A stretch of 20,975 nucleotides of DNA from a virus. Below the pieces are notes generated by a model that was given only the letters and a program-made list of their open reading frames with translations, ran no database searches and had not been told where the DNA came from. Location: IMG/VR virus record IMGVR_UViG_3300005098_000247, positions 1-20,975 of that record; one strand, given 5' to 3'. Positions 1 to 5,900 of this stretch are shown here, piece by piece; position 1 is the stretch's first letter; each line of letters opens with the position of its first letter. The translations under genes were made by a program, and so were the position numbers.

Positions 1-3
1 ACG

Positions 4-375
4 ATGGCAAAGGTAAAGAAACTCACGCGGGATTACACGCCCGCGTTTGACCGTGGACTGAAGTTTCACGGCAAAGGTGAACCGCTTACCGTGACCGTGC
101 TCTGCGCGATTCCGCCTGATACTCTGGCCGCGATTGCCGAAGTTGAAGGCGTGACCATCAGTGACTACGATTCACGCGATGGCAAGCGCAAGCGAATCAG
201 TGGTGGCGGCATAGACGCGAGCGCGTTTGTGACCGGCCTACTGATTAACTACCTTGCCGAACGCGGCTGCGGCAAGCCCGTCAACCCGCGTGAAGCTTCT
301 GCTATCGTGACGCGAGCACGCGCGTTACACAAGGGCAGGACTCCCAACGCTAAGGCCATTCCCGCGAAATGGTAG
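4..375 (+). CDS. hypothetical protein (123 aa)
   Basis: I do not recognise this protein. The translation opens MAKVKKLTRDYTPAFDRG, is basic at the N-terminus and has mixed alpha/beta character with no signal peptide or membrane segment. The ATG lies three bases from the window edge, so its ribosome-binding site is not visible and a longer form starting upstream cannot be excluded. It overlaps the next gene by 7 nt, which implies translational coupling. The pair is closed by an intrinsic terminator at 574-611, so they form the end of an upstream operon. The function is unknown; only the coding call is reasonably secure. Confidence 0.7.
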   Translation: MAKVKKLTRDYTPAFDRGLKFHGKGEPLTVTVLCAIPPDTLAAIAEVEGVTISDYDSRDGKRKRISGGGIDASAFVTGLLINYLAERGCGKPVNPREASAIVTRARALHKGRTPNAKAIPAKW

Positions 376-566
376 ACACTTACGCGGCCTATGTGCGCGA
401 CTTAGCAGGCAAATGCCTGTCATATCTGCGCACATTGAATCGCGAGTGGCGCGAGTCCGATGTGCGCGAGTTCATTCGCGCACAAGACTCACCGCCATTC
501 ACGCTTACCGAGTTCACGGTCTGCGAGGTCTGCGAGGTCATCGCAGAATACGCCGACTTGAGCTAG
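369..566 (+). CDS. hypothetical protein (65 aa)
   Basis: This small acidic, probably helical protein starts inside the 3' end of the preceding gene (7-nt overlap). It has no Shine-Dalgarno site of its own, so translation is probably coupled. It contains a closely spaced cysteine pair in CEVCEV (about residues 51-54) near the C-terminus, but I see no full zinc-binding set. The stop codon lies 8 nt before an 11-bp terminator stem, consistent with the last gene of an operon. No family is recognised. Confidence 0.6.
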   Translation: MVDTYAAYVRDLAGKCLSYLRTLNREWRESDVREFIRAQDSPPFTLTEFTVCEVCEVIAEYADLS

Positions 567-573
567 GTTACTC

Positions 574-611
574 ATCCCGCGCCTGCGTGCTCAGGCGCGG
601 GATTTTTTTTT
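574..611 (+). terminator. intrinsic (rho-independent) terminator
   Basis: An uninterrupted 11-bp GC-rich stem pairs 575-585 with 592-602 around a 6-nt loop (586-591). It is followed at once by nine T residues (603-611). This is a textbook rho-independent terminator ending the operon of the two genes before it. It insulates the noncoding region downstream from read-through. Confidence 0.93.
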
Positions 612-659
612 CGCCGCCGCCAGAGTCATACGCGGGAACGACCTGTCTTCCGCCTTGTC

Positions 660-736
660 CGCCACTTCCGCCCGCCACTTGACCACCAATCTGGCCGCCA
701 CCAGCAATCCGAACCCGCCACACCCCCGTGCGCCAC
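660..736. repeat. cluster of five CGCCAC hexamers
   Basis: CGCCAC occurs at 660-665, 673-678, 696-701, 716-721 and 731-736, all in the same orientation, in a C-rich noncoding stretch. The spacing is 13 to 23 bp. No gene fits well here. Such repeats could be operator or iteron-like binding sites, but the local C-richness makes chance copies more likely than in average sequence. Confidence 0.45.
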
Positions 737-793
737 CTGTCGCGCTGATTAGCCCACCCTCCCTGCTTATTGGGAGTCCCGACGAAAATTATG

Positions 794-914
794 AAAAAAA
801 AAGCGAGCGCGGTTTTGGACCTTTCTGTGAAGAGAGAAGAGAGAAGAGTGTTAAGAGAGTAGGGCCGACAATTACGACAAAGAGCGACATTACGATTATT
901 CAAAAAAAAAGCGA
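794..914. repeat. two perfect copies of a 13-mer (nine A then GCGA)
   Basis: The same 13 bases, nine adenines followed by GCGA, occur at 794-806 and 902-914, 108 bp apart. Between them the + strand is strongly purine-rich. A-tracts of this length bend DNA. The second copy ends 8 bp before the -35 box at 923, so it sits where an upstream promoter element would be. This may be part of an origin or a promoter control region; that role is inference. Confidence 0.5.
829..849. repeat. three tandem copies of a GAAGAGA-type 7-mer
   Basis: GAAGAGA is repeated at 829-835 and 836-842, with a third copy ending in T at 843-849. It lies in the purine-rich half of the noncoding region. It may be simple-sequence expansion or part of an origin-like element. 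Confidence 0.6.
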
Positions 915-916
915 CA
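866..916. repeat. phased CGACA repeats upstream of the RNA promoter
   Basis: CGACA occurs at 866-870, 875-879, 885-889 and 912-916. The first three are spaced 9-10 bp, close to one helical turn. The last ends 6 bp before the -35 box at 923. The layout is like binding sites for a protein contacting one face of the helix. The motif is short, so this is suggestive only. Confidence 0.35.
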
Positions 917-922
917 AAGGGC

Positions 923-950
923 TTGACAAGGGCGTAGGATATGTTATACT
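923..950 (+). promoter_or_regulatory. strong sigma70-type promoter for the candidate structured RNA
   Basis: A perfect TTGACA -35 box (923-928), a 16-bp spacer and a TATACT -10 box (945-950) preceded by TG at 942-943 form an extended -10 promoter. The predicted start is at or near G957, the first base of a long helix. The 9-mer TGTTATACT recurs at the promoter at 3628-3636. No convincing gene starts within the next 390 nt, so this promoter probably drives a noncoding RNA. Confidence 0.8.
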
Positions 951-956
951 TGGTAT

Positions 957-1186
957 GTGAGAGGCGGCAAGGTCAAGACGGGGAACGCGAACCGGGCAAA
1001 CAATCTCCTACCTGGTGAGCGAGCGCACACTTGTCTTGAGGGGGTCTCTCACAAAATATTTCCTTCTTCAATTTTGGCCTGGTCTGCGGCCTTGCACCAC
1101 GGCAAGTCGTGCGGATGTCAGCTGCGTATATTAGCAAGCGATGCGTACGAGGCGGCACGGTCAGGGCTGCGGGCCTCTTTGTTTTT
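957..1186 (+). ncRNA. candidate small structured RNA (about 230 nt), family unknown
   Basis: Three nested helices follow directly from the predicted transcription start. P1 pairs 956-965 with 1044-1053 (10 bp, one G-T). P2 pairs 973-982 with 1030-1039 (10 bp, two G-T). P3 pairs 986-996 with 1011-1021, with a symmetric tandem G-A mismatch (989-990 against 1017-1018) and a 14-nt loop. Smaller hairpins follow at 1053-1057/1071-1075 and 1091-1095/1102-1106, then a terminator-like stem with a T-rich tail at 1149-1186. It does not match any riboswitch, ribozyme, tmRNA, 6S or SRP signature that I can recognise. A GTG-started open frame overlaps it (957-1298) but its composition looks non-coding. The 3' end is uncertain; read-through to about 1330 is possible. 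The role is unknown: a regulatory, replication-control or packaging-type RNA are all open. Confidence 0.6.
1149..1186 (+). terminator. terminator-like hairpin with T-rich tail
   Basis: GAGGC at 1149-1153 pairs with GCCTC at 1173-1177, and GCA at 1155-1157 pairs with TGC at 1168-1170. The run TTTGTTTTT (1178-1186) follows directly. The stem is imperfect, so termination may be partial. This would set the 3' end of the candidate RNA begun at 957 while allowing some read-through into the gene at 1354. Confidence 0.55.
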
Positions 1187-1287
1187 GGAAGCTCACCATC
1201 TGCGTCACGCAGAAGCACTGGAAAGAGAGTATCCTGGCCAGAGAAATCGACTACAGCCAACCCTGCACGACCAGAATGGCGCTTTAC

Positions 1288-1325
1288 GGGGGTCATGATG
1301 GGCCACCGCCCGGCGTGGCCCCCCC
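1288..1325 (+). other. strong hairpin in the leader of the next gene
   Basis: GGGCCAC (1300-1306) pairs with GTGGCCC (1315-1321), 7 bp with an 8-nt loop. A G-run at 1288-1292 can extend pairing to the C-run at 1322-1325 across a bulge. It lies about 15 nt before the ribosome-binding site at 1341. It lacks a proper T tract (ATAATTTTG follows), so it is a weak terminator at best and may be a leader structure. Apart from a short hairpin at 1200-1212, I see nothing else between 1187 and 1340. Confidence 0.5.
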
Positions 1326-1353
1326 ATAATTTTGAACCTTGGAGAGTTCCAGT

Positions 1354-1719
1354 ATGTTGACTTTCGAAAAAATCATAATCTACAGCCAGACCTATGACTT
1401 CGGCAGGCACATACGGCTCGTCATCAGGATAAAGCCGGACCCGGCAAACACCGGGGTCTACGACTGGAAATGCCTGGTATGCAATCGCCCTGGCCTGCCC
1501 GCACTCCGCGACGCTCAGATTGGCGACACCGCTCCCATCTTCTATGAAGGCCCCACTGAAGGCTTCATGAAAAGCGTTGATATGCTCATTGAGAGCTACC
1601 ATGGGAACATGCCCCTTGATAACTGGAAGAAGCTGGACAGCGCCTGGCGACGCTTCAAGAAAAACTACTCAGAAGCACCCGAGGAACTGCCGCAACCCGA
1701 TGCCAGCGAGGAATCTTAG
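1354..1719 (+). CDS. hypothetical protein (121 aa)
   Basis: No family is recognised. The ATG at 1354 is chosen over an in-frame TTG at 1339 because GGAGAG at 1341-1346 is well placed as its ribosome-binding site. The N-terminal half looks beta-rich (FEKIIIYSQTYDFGRHIRL) and carries a CLVC cysteine pair near residue 42. The C-terminal half is helical and ends in an acidic Pro/Glu/Ser tail. Its stop codon directly abuts the ATG of the next gene, so the two are surely co-translated. Its position before a replication-like gene suggests an early function, but none can be named. Confidence 0.75.
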   Translation: MLTFEKIIIYSQTYDFGRHIRLVIRIKPDPANTGVYDWKCLVCNRPGLPALRDAQIGDTAPIFYEGPTEGFMKSVDMLIESYHGNMPLDNWKKLDSAWRRFKKNYSEAPEELPQPDASEES

Positions 1720-2619
1720 ATGCCTGGCTACTGGAAGAAATCGGAGATACTTAGCACCTTCTGGACAGGCACTATGCGCCGCGAGGAGAGCGACACTAAA
1801 ATCCTCTTCCTGTTCATGATTGACCAGAAGGACAGGCGCGGTGAGGTCTTCGGCGCCTGGGACCACTTCGCTTTTCACTGCGGCTTCTATGACGGCGAAG
1901 CTCTCTCCAAAAAACGCTTTGAACAGGCCCTGAAGAGGCTGATGGCACCCGACCCGGAGAGCACGTCGAAGCTCATGGAAGGGAGAAGGGTCGTTCAGCT
2001 CGGTCCCAATCACTATAAACTTGTTACCCACGAGGAACAGGAGAGAAAACTCGCCGCCGAGCGCAAGCGCGCACGCGACCGCGAAGGCCGCAGGGAGCGT
2101 TACGCGCGCGAAGTCGCCGCCAAAAATGACCGTCCAGGACCCGGGGTCGCCGAACCGCCAGCACTATCACCATCCCCTCCTATGGCGGAAACTGGGGAGC
2201 CTGAAAAAAAGCCCCCAGCGGCGACCCCCCCCGAACTCATAGAAGCTGTGCGGATTTCGCACAATGACCCTGAGAGAAACCCATCGAAGGCTGACGTTGC
2301 TGCCTGGAACCAGCTAACTTCCCGCGGCCAGAACAACGAGCGCAAGGCTTATCTGCCATGGGTTATCCTCGCAGTAGTGAAGCTGGCCCGGGCCGATACC
2401 GAACCCCGCGGTGACGGCAACTTCTGCTGGTCGCAACAACTCAACAGCTTCGCACAGCTTATCACCAAGAAACCCGCACTGGTTGAGGGAGAAGATGGGA
2501 AGATGAAACGGACCACGGTGGGCCAACCGCGTAAATTCGACAAGATGTATGCGTATTTCTATGAGCAGCTCAAGCGGCTCAACGAACAAAGGGCGGCGGC
2601 AAGGAGGCAACATGACTGA
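1720..2619 (+). CDS. putative replisome-organiser-like replication protein (299 aa)
   Basis: The first ~120 residues look like the winged-helix DNA-binding domain at the N-terminus of many phage replisome-organiser and replication-initiation proteins. The pattern is a run such as DTKILFLFMIDQKDRRGEV, a helical segment, then a closing beta element near VVQLGPNHYKL. A highly charged Lys/Arg/Glu helix follows (about 125-150), then a Pro-rich linker (about 150-190), and a helical C-terminal domain (about 195-299) with aromatic residues. This domain-linker-domain layout is known for proteins that bind an origin and load helicase. The gene sits 0.8 kb after a repeat-rich noncoding region that could be the origin. 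A GAGGA site at 1710-1714 precedes the ATG. The call is by architecture only and could be wrong. Confidence 0.45.
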   Translation: MPGYWKKSEILSTFWTGTMRREESDTKILFLFMIDQKDRRGEVFGAWDHFAFHCGFYDGEALSKKRFEQALKRLMAPDPESTSKLMEGRRVVQLGPNHYKLVTHEEQERKLAAERKRARDREGRRERYAREVAAKNDRPGPGVAEPPALSPSPPMAETGEPEKKPPAATPPELIEAVRISHNDPERNPSKADVAAWNQLTSRGQNNERKAYLPWVILAVVKLARADTEPRGDGNFCWSQQLNSFAQLITKKPALVEGEDGKMKRTTVGQPRKFDKMYAYFYEQLKRLNEQRAAARRQHD

Positions 2620-2833
2620 GCCTTATATCCAGTCTGAGAGACCGCGCGAGGCCAGACTGTTCGCCTCGGGTTTCATCAGGGCAGGCTGCATGTTTGATGA
2701 GCCCTCCGATAGCGATGAGCGTAAGCTCCACGAAGAATTGGCTGGCTACAGGGGCCTGGCCATGGATGTTTGCGGCATCAAGGCGGACTACATTGCCCGA
2801 ATAAGACGCAATTTCCGAAGGAGCGAACAATAA
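2612..2833 (+). CDS. hypothetical protein (73 aa)
   Basis: The ATG at 2612 has an excellent AAGGAGG ribosome-binding site at 2601-2607, so it is preferred over the longer frame beginning at 2549. It overlaps the end of the preceding gene by 8 nt. The protein is small and charged, with an Arg-rich C-terminus (ARIRRNFRRSEQ) that could contact nucleic acid, but no known fold is recognised. It has no membrane segment, so it is not a holin. It appears to be co-transcribed with its neighbours. Confidence 0.65.
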   Translation: MTEPYIQSERPREARLFASGFIRAGCMFDEPSDSDERKLHEELAGYRGLAMDVCGIKADYIARIRRNFRRSEQ

Positions 2834-3168
2834 TGAGATTCGGTTACGACCATGAAAACAAGCGACTGATGATTGTCTCCGAATGCGATGCCGATGTCGC
2901 CCAGATTGTGGGCGTCCACCACATGATGAATAATTTCAAGGCAAGCCACACATTCCAGATAAATCATGCTGAGAACATCTGGGGCGAGATGCAGCAGCAG
3001 GCCATCTTGGGCGTCCAGGCCACCGAGCAGGTAATTATAGTTCCGCCCAACGCAGATGCCGATAACGCTGCCAGAGAGATTGCGAAAAAGACTTTCGGGC
3101 CATTGTACGAAAACAAGGAGACAGAGACGGGAGGCGATAATAATGGCGAAAAGTCCAATGGCAGTTGA
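2833..3168 (+). CDS. hypothetical protein (111 aa)
   Basis: The start codon shares one base with the previous stop (TAATG), and GGAG at 2819-2822 is suitably placed upstream, so this start is preferred over the longer frame from 2770. The translation begins MRFGYDHENKRLMIVSE, has a central helical segment rich in His, Met and Gln, and ends in a low-complexity acidic and Asn/Gly tail. No family is recognised and there is no membrane segment. Its last 26 nt overlap the peptidase gene that follows. Confidence 0.65.
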   Translation: MRFGYDHENKRLMIVSECDADVAQIVGVHHMMNNFKASHTFQINHAENIWGEMQQQAILGVQATEQVIIVPPNADADNAAREIAKKTFGPLYENKETETGGDNNGEKSNGS

Positions 3169-3619
3169 CTGGTGTGCGTACTGGAGAGAGCTTGATGCCC
3201 TTTTGCAGGCTCACGGGATAGAACACTTCACTGCCCGCGAAGTGTCAAAGAACTCCATCAAGTTCATAGACGATGTGGCATACTTGAACCAGCCAGCCCC
3301 AAAGCAATACTGGCATAATTTCATTCTAACGCTCAAGGCCATGGAAGAACTTCGTAGCGCCATGGGTGGTCATCCGCTCTACGTCACCAGCGGCTATCGG
3401 TGCCCGAAGTACAACCGCGCCTGCGGCGGCGTGCCGAACTCCCAGCATCTCTATTGCCGCGCGGTCGATTTCTACAGTGCCCACGCCCAGCCGCATGAGC
3501 TGGCGGACATGCTTCACAGGTCTTTCCCGCATAGCGCGGGCATAGGCAAGTACCGGAACTTCACTCATTTCGATACGCGCGTGAAGAAGCAGCGTTGGCC
3601 CAAGAAACTGTGGTGGTAG
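3143..3619 (+). CDS. M15-family zinc peptidase, probable endolysin (158 aa)
   Basis: This is a D-Ala-D-Ala carboxypeptidase-like zinc enzyme (peptidase M15, close to the M15_3 group) that cuts peptide cross-links of peptidoglycan. The signature is complete: SGYRC at residues 83-87, SQHLYCRAVDF with zinc ligands His102 and Asp109 (H-x6-D), and THFD with His142 and Asp144. The closing Arg/Trp-rich segment is also typical. The length of 158 aa fits a single catalytic domain with no wall-binding domain. The ATG at 3143 is chosen because of GGGAGG at 3130-3135; a longer frame from 3056 lacks support. There is no signal peptide, so release would need a holin, which I do not see nearby. The place before the late genes suits a lysis enzyme, though a virion-borne role is possible. 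Confidence 0.85.
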   Translation: MAKSPMAVDWCAYWRELDALLQAHGIEHFTAREVSKNSIKFIDDVAYLNQPAPKQYWHNFILTLKAMEELRSAMGGHPLYVTSGYRCPKYNRACGGVPNSQHLYCRAVDFYSAHAQPHELADMLHRSFPHSAGIGKYRNFTHFDTRVKKQRWPKKLWW

Positions 3620-3627
3620 CCATCATG

Positions 3628-3636
3628 TGTTATACT
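3628..3636 (+). promoter_or_regulatory. extended -10 promoter for the virion genes that follow
   Basis: TGTTATACT is an extended -10 element (TG, one base, TATACT) and is identical over nine bases to the element at 942-950. The -35 region (about 3608-3613) is poor, as is usual for extended -10 promoters. The predicted start at about 3643 lies only about 2 nt before the ATG at 3645, so the mRNA would be essentially leaderless. There is no Shine-Dalgarno site before that ATG, which fits. Confidence 0.55.
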
Positions 3637-3644
3637 AGAACCGA

Positions 3645-4196
3645 ATGGCGACGTTCGGTGATACAACCATCTATGGTGTAGCGCTAACTGTCCTGTTGCC
3701 TCTCGAAAACTTCATGGGGCTGTTCACGACCCCGGCAGACTGCAACGTCATACAGAGCATACACATGTACGGGACTGCTCAAACTGGTCAGGCGGCCATG
3801 GAAGCAGTTGTCTATCGTGATGTTGCCGGTGCTCCGGGTCCGCTGGTTGGAACTGGCACGCCGGGCGGCTCCCCGGTTTTTTCCGGCCCTAACGCCTGGT
3901 GGGTAGACGCCATTCTCTGCCCAGTCATTCCTTCTGCCCTGTACTGGTTCGGCTTCGTCAATGCAGACCCAGCCAATGGCATAGCTATGAGCAATGGCGG
4001 AAGTCCTGGCCGGTTCATCTTTTATCATGGCGCAGACCCGGCCTACCCTCCACCCAGCAATCCCGAGCCAGGCATGGGATTGATAGACCCGAATCAGCAT
4101 GGGCTTTATGTGACCTATTTCCCCTCTGCCGGTCTTACGGGCAGGAAGGATAATAACCTCAAGCGTCTGAAATTGATGCACAACGGAGGATTGTGA
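3645..4196 (+). CDS. putative beta-sandwich virion protein (183 aa)
   Basis: The protein is Gly/Pro/aromatic-rich and looks all-beta. The pattern AVVYRDVAGAPGPLVGTG, then WWVDAILCPV and ALYWFGFVN, resembles jelly-roll carbohydrate-binding-like domains found in tail and head appendages, in which a strand ending in Tyr is followed by a GAPG turn. There is no membrane segment or catalytic motif. It has no Shine-Dalgarno site, but an extended -10 element ends 8 nt upstream of the ATG. Its stop overlaps the next start (TGATG), and the two genes are probably functional partners. It may be a surface or receptor-binding protein; this is inference from fold-like pattern and context. Confidence 0.55.
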   Translation: MATFGDTTIYGVALTVLLPLENFMGLFTTPADCNVIQSIHMYGTAQTGQAAMEAVVYRDVAGAPGPLVGTGTPGGSPVFSGPNAWWVDAILCPVIPSALYWFGFVNADPANGIAMSNGGSPGRFIFYHGADPAYPPPSNPEPGMGLIDPNQHGLYVTYFPSAGLTGRKDNNLKRLKLMHNGGL

Positions 4197-5062
4197 TGGT
4201 AAACATTGAGCCTTATGGTGGTGTTACGACGGACTTCATTTCGGGCGACCGGAGTAGCGTTGTCAACCGCATAGAGAGCGTGAATATGCTGCCACCCGGG
4301 CTTATGCTGTCCGCTGACTACGTTCCCGGCACAAAGCTCTGGAGCATGTACGGCGAGGCGGATAGCTTGGGCGGCCCGGTCGTATGCTCTCCCGCTTCCA
4401 GCCAGGGCACCTACATTTTTCCCATTCCGGCAAACAAACAGTTGTTCCTCATCTCAAGCAGCGCCTCAGATGACGTCGGAAGCACGGGAATTGAGACGGT
4501 CGGTATTTACTATATCGACAGCGACGGAGACGAGCAATACAAGACTGTGGACCTCAATGGTGCAAGTCAGGTCGAAGCATTCGCCGCTGCGGACAACGTG
4601 ACGAAAATCAACAAGATTATCGCTACCTCTGTCGGCACCGGGGCAGTGGCCGCTGGCAATATCCAGTTGTCCGATTCAGGCCAGTCCGAGCTGTACGAGT
4701 GGATTCCCGCGGGCGGCACACAGAGCCTGACTGCGCGCTACTGGGTCCCGAAGGGCTATGTTGCTTTCGTGACAGGCGTAACGTGCCGCAGCGAAACCGG
4801 CAGCGACGGTTACATCACGTTCGACCTTGAACGCACGAACTCGAGCGGCGTGAACGTAATTGAGCCGTCAATCTACTGTGCCATCCCGGACAAGTGGGAT
4901 GAAATCATGCGTGAGCTGAAACCGGCTTATTATGCGGCTGGTGGGCTCGCGGGCTATGCAGCCGTTATGGTGACAAGTGGCGGAACGAACGACGGCGTAT
5001 GCACGGCAAGCCTGCATGTCGCCGTAGTAAAGACGCCGCCAGACCTCAAAACTTATCGCTAA
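4196..5062 (+). CDS. putative virion structural protein, beta-rich (288 aa)
   Basis: The ATG at 4196 lies 5 nt after GGAGGA (4185-4190) and is preferred over the GTG at 4193. The sequence is Ser/Thr/Gly-rich and beta-strand-like throughout. A central run (GTGAVAAGNIQLSDSG, then IPAGGTQSLTARYWVPKG) resembles a repeated strand pattern I associate with phage structural proteins, with an I-x-x-G-x-x-Q-S-x-x-A-x-Y-x-V-P-x-G core. No catalytic motif or membrane segment is visible. It is coupled to the preceding beta-rich gene. It could be a head fibre, decoration or receptor-binding protein. The structural assignment is moderate and the specific role is unknown. Confidence 0.55.
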   Translation: MVNIEPYGGVTTDFISGDRSSVVNRIESVNMLPPGLMLSADYVPGTKLWSMYGEADSLGGPVVCSPASSQGTYIFPIPANKQLFLISSSASDDVGSTGIETVGIYYIDSDGDEQYKTVDLNGASQVEAFAAADNVTKINKIIATSVGTGAVAAGNIQLSDSGQSELYEWIPAGGTQSLTARYWVPKGYVAFVTGVTCRSETGSDGYITFDLERTNSSGVNVIEPSIYCAIPDKWDEIMRELKPAYYAAGGLAGYAAVMVTSGGTNDGVCTASLHVAVVKTPPDLKTYR

Positions 5063-5072
5063 GAGGTGAATC

Positions 5073-5420
5073 GTGGAAAAGAACAAGAAGTCCAAAACAC
5101 GCAGACGGACCGACGTGAATCTCGATGACGCAAGCATCCAGCGACTGCGCCACGGGACAACGAAGGTTACTATCCCGTTACCCCAGGTGAGGTCGTTCCT
5201 TTATCAGTTGGGGAACGCCTACTTCAAATACGTAGCAGCCGCTGAGGCTGCCGTAGCTGCGGCTAAAGAGCGTGGCCTGCGGGGAACCGCTGCCAAGCTC
5301 TACGCCACGAAGCATATGCACAAAACCCTCAACGAAGAAAGCACGCCCGACTACATGCCCTGGCGGTACAAGTCCCTCATCCTTGAGCTAGTTTACATTG
5401 TCAAGAGCCAGGATAACTAG
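5073..5420 (+). CDS. hypothetical basic protein (115 aa)
   Basis: Translation starts at GTG 5073 after AGAGGTG (5062-5068). The N-terminus is very basic (MEKNKKSKTRRRTDVNL), followed by helical segments including an Ala-rich helix (about residues 50-70) and an aromatic C-terminal part. A basic tail plus helices just before the terminase region would fit a small terminase or another DNA-binding packaging protein, but no recognised small-terminase signature is visible and the spacing includes another gene. I leave it unassigned. Confidence 0.65.
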   Translation: MEKNKKSKTRRRTDVNLDDASIQRLRHGTTKVTIPLPQVRSFLYQLGNAYFKYVAAAEAAVAAAKERGLRGTAAKLYATKHMHKTLNEESTPDYMPWRYKSLILELVYIVKSQDN

Positions 5421-5441
5421 GGGGAATGGAGGTTGTCTTCT

Positions 5442-5900
5442 GTGCGGGGCAAAACGGCTGAGGCCAAACCCGGTCAGGGAAGACCGATAGAGCCGGTCGC
5501 GCCTATTGCCCCAGGAGACCAGCTACCCTTCTACGTCAACACCTGCACCTTCGGGGGCTACGCTCTTACGGAGCCGAAGCGGAAGTTCACGCGGGCTGGA
5601 ACCGAATACGCTTACGTTCCCCTTTTGCAGTACAGCAGCGGACAGCGCCGCAAGGACGGTCGCAGGCCGCATCAAATCATAACGGTGCAAGCCTACCAGC
5701 CAACTGCCATTGAGCGTCTCATGGAAATCAAGAAGGGCGAAGCTTTCATCGCCATCGGCAGGCTGGTTGTGCCGTACGGCTTCGGCATCCAGCTCGTTGG
5801 CGGAGACAGCGTTCAGCTCATCGCGCATTATATAAACTCGGTCAAGGCCAAGGACGTTGAACCTCGGAAGTGGGTCAGTTATGGTGGAAAGCGCAACTAA
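5442..5900 (+). CDS. putative OB-fold single-stranded-DNA-binding-like protein (152 aa)
   Basis: The middle of the protein follows the strand order of SSB-type OB folds. An opening NTCTFGGYAL is followed by a turn with PKRKFTRAGTEYAYVPLLQY, then IITVQAYQPTAIERLMEIKKG and FIAIGRLVVP, as in the Ae-x-l-KKG-x-x-v-x-GRL segment of bacterial SSBs. Residues 1-25 are a Pro-rich, flexible lead and the end is basic. There is no acidic SSB tip. GTG at 5442 is favoured because GGAGG at 5428-5432 is 9 nt upstream; a TTG at 5433 would sit directly on the ribosome-binding site. Its last 20 nt overlap the terminase gene. The role is probably in DNA replication or recombination. The fold call is by eye. Confidence 0.45.
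   Translation: MRGKTAEAKPGQGRPIEPVAPIAPGDQLPFYVNTCTFGGYALTEPKRKFTRAGTEYAYVPLLQYSSGQRRKDGRRPHQIITVQAYQPTAIERLMEIKKGEAFIAIGRLVVPYGFGIQLVGGDSVQLIAHYINSVKAKDVEPRKWVSYGGKRN

Noticed and set aside
413-682. 89-aa + frame
   Set aside because: It overlaps the 369-566 gene in another frame and runs across the terminator; the translation is Arg- and Pro-rich noise.
568-903. 111-aa minus-strand frame
   Set aside because: It is Gly-rich simple sequence reading the C-rich stretch backwards and covers the terminator.
655-960. 101-aa + frame across the noncoding region
   Set aside because: The translation is low-complexity Pro-rich then Lys-rich, follows the local base skew, and has no convincing ribosome-binding site.
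957-1298. GTG-started 113-aa frame that would be leaderless from the promoter at 923-950
   Set aside because: The composition is unlike neighbouring genes, with many Arg, Leu, His and Cys and no fold-like pattern, and the region is better explained by nested RNA helices. Kept as the main alternative to the RNA call.
973-1602. 209-aa minus-strand frame
   Set aside because: It is antisense to the candidate RNA and to the 1354 gene and has no supported promoter, ribosome-binding site or family pattern.
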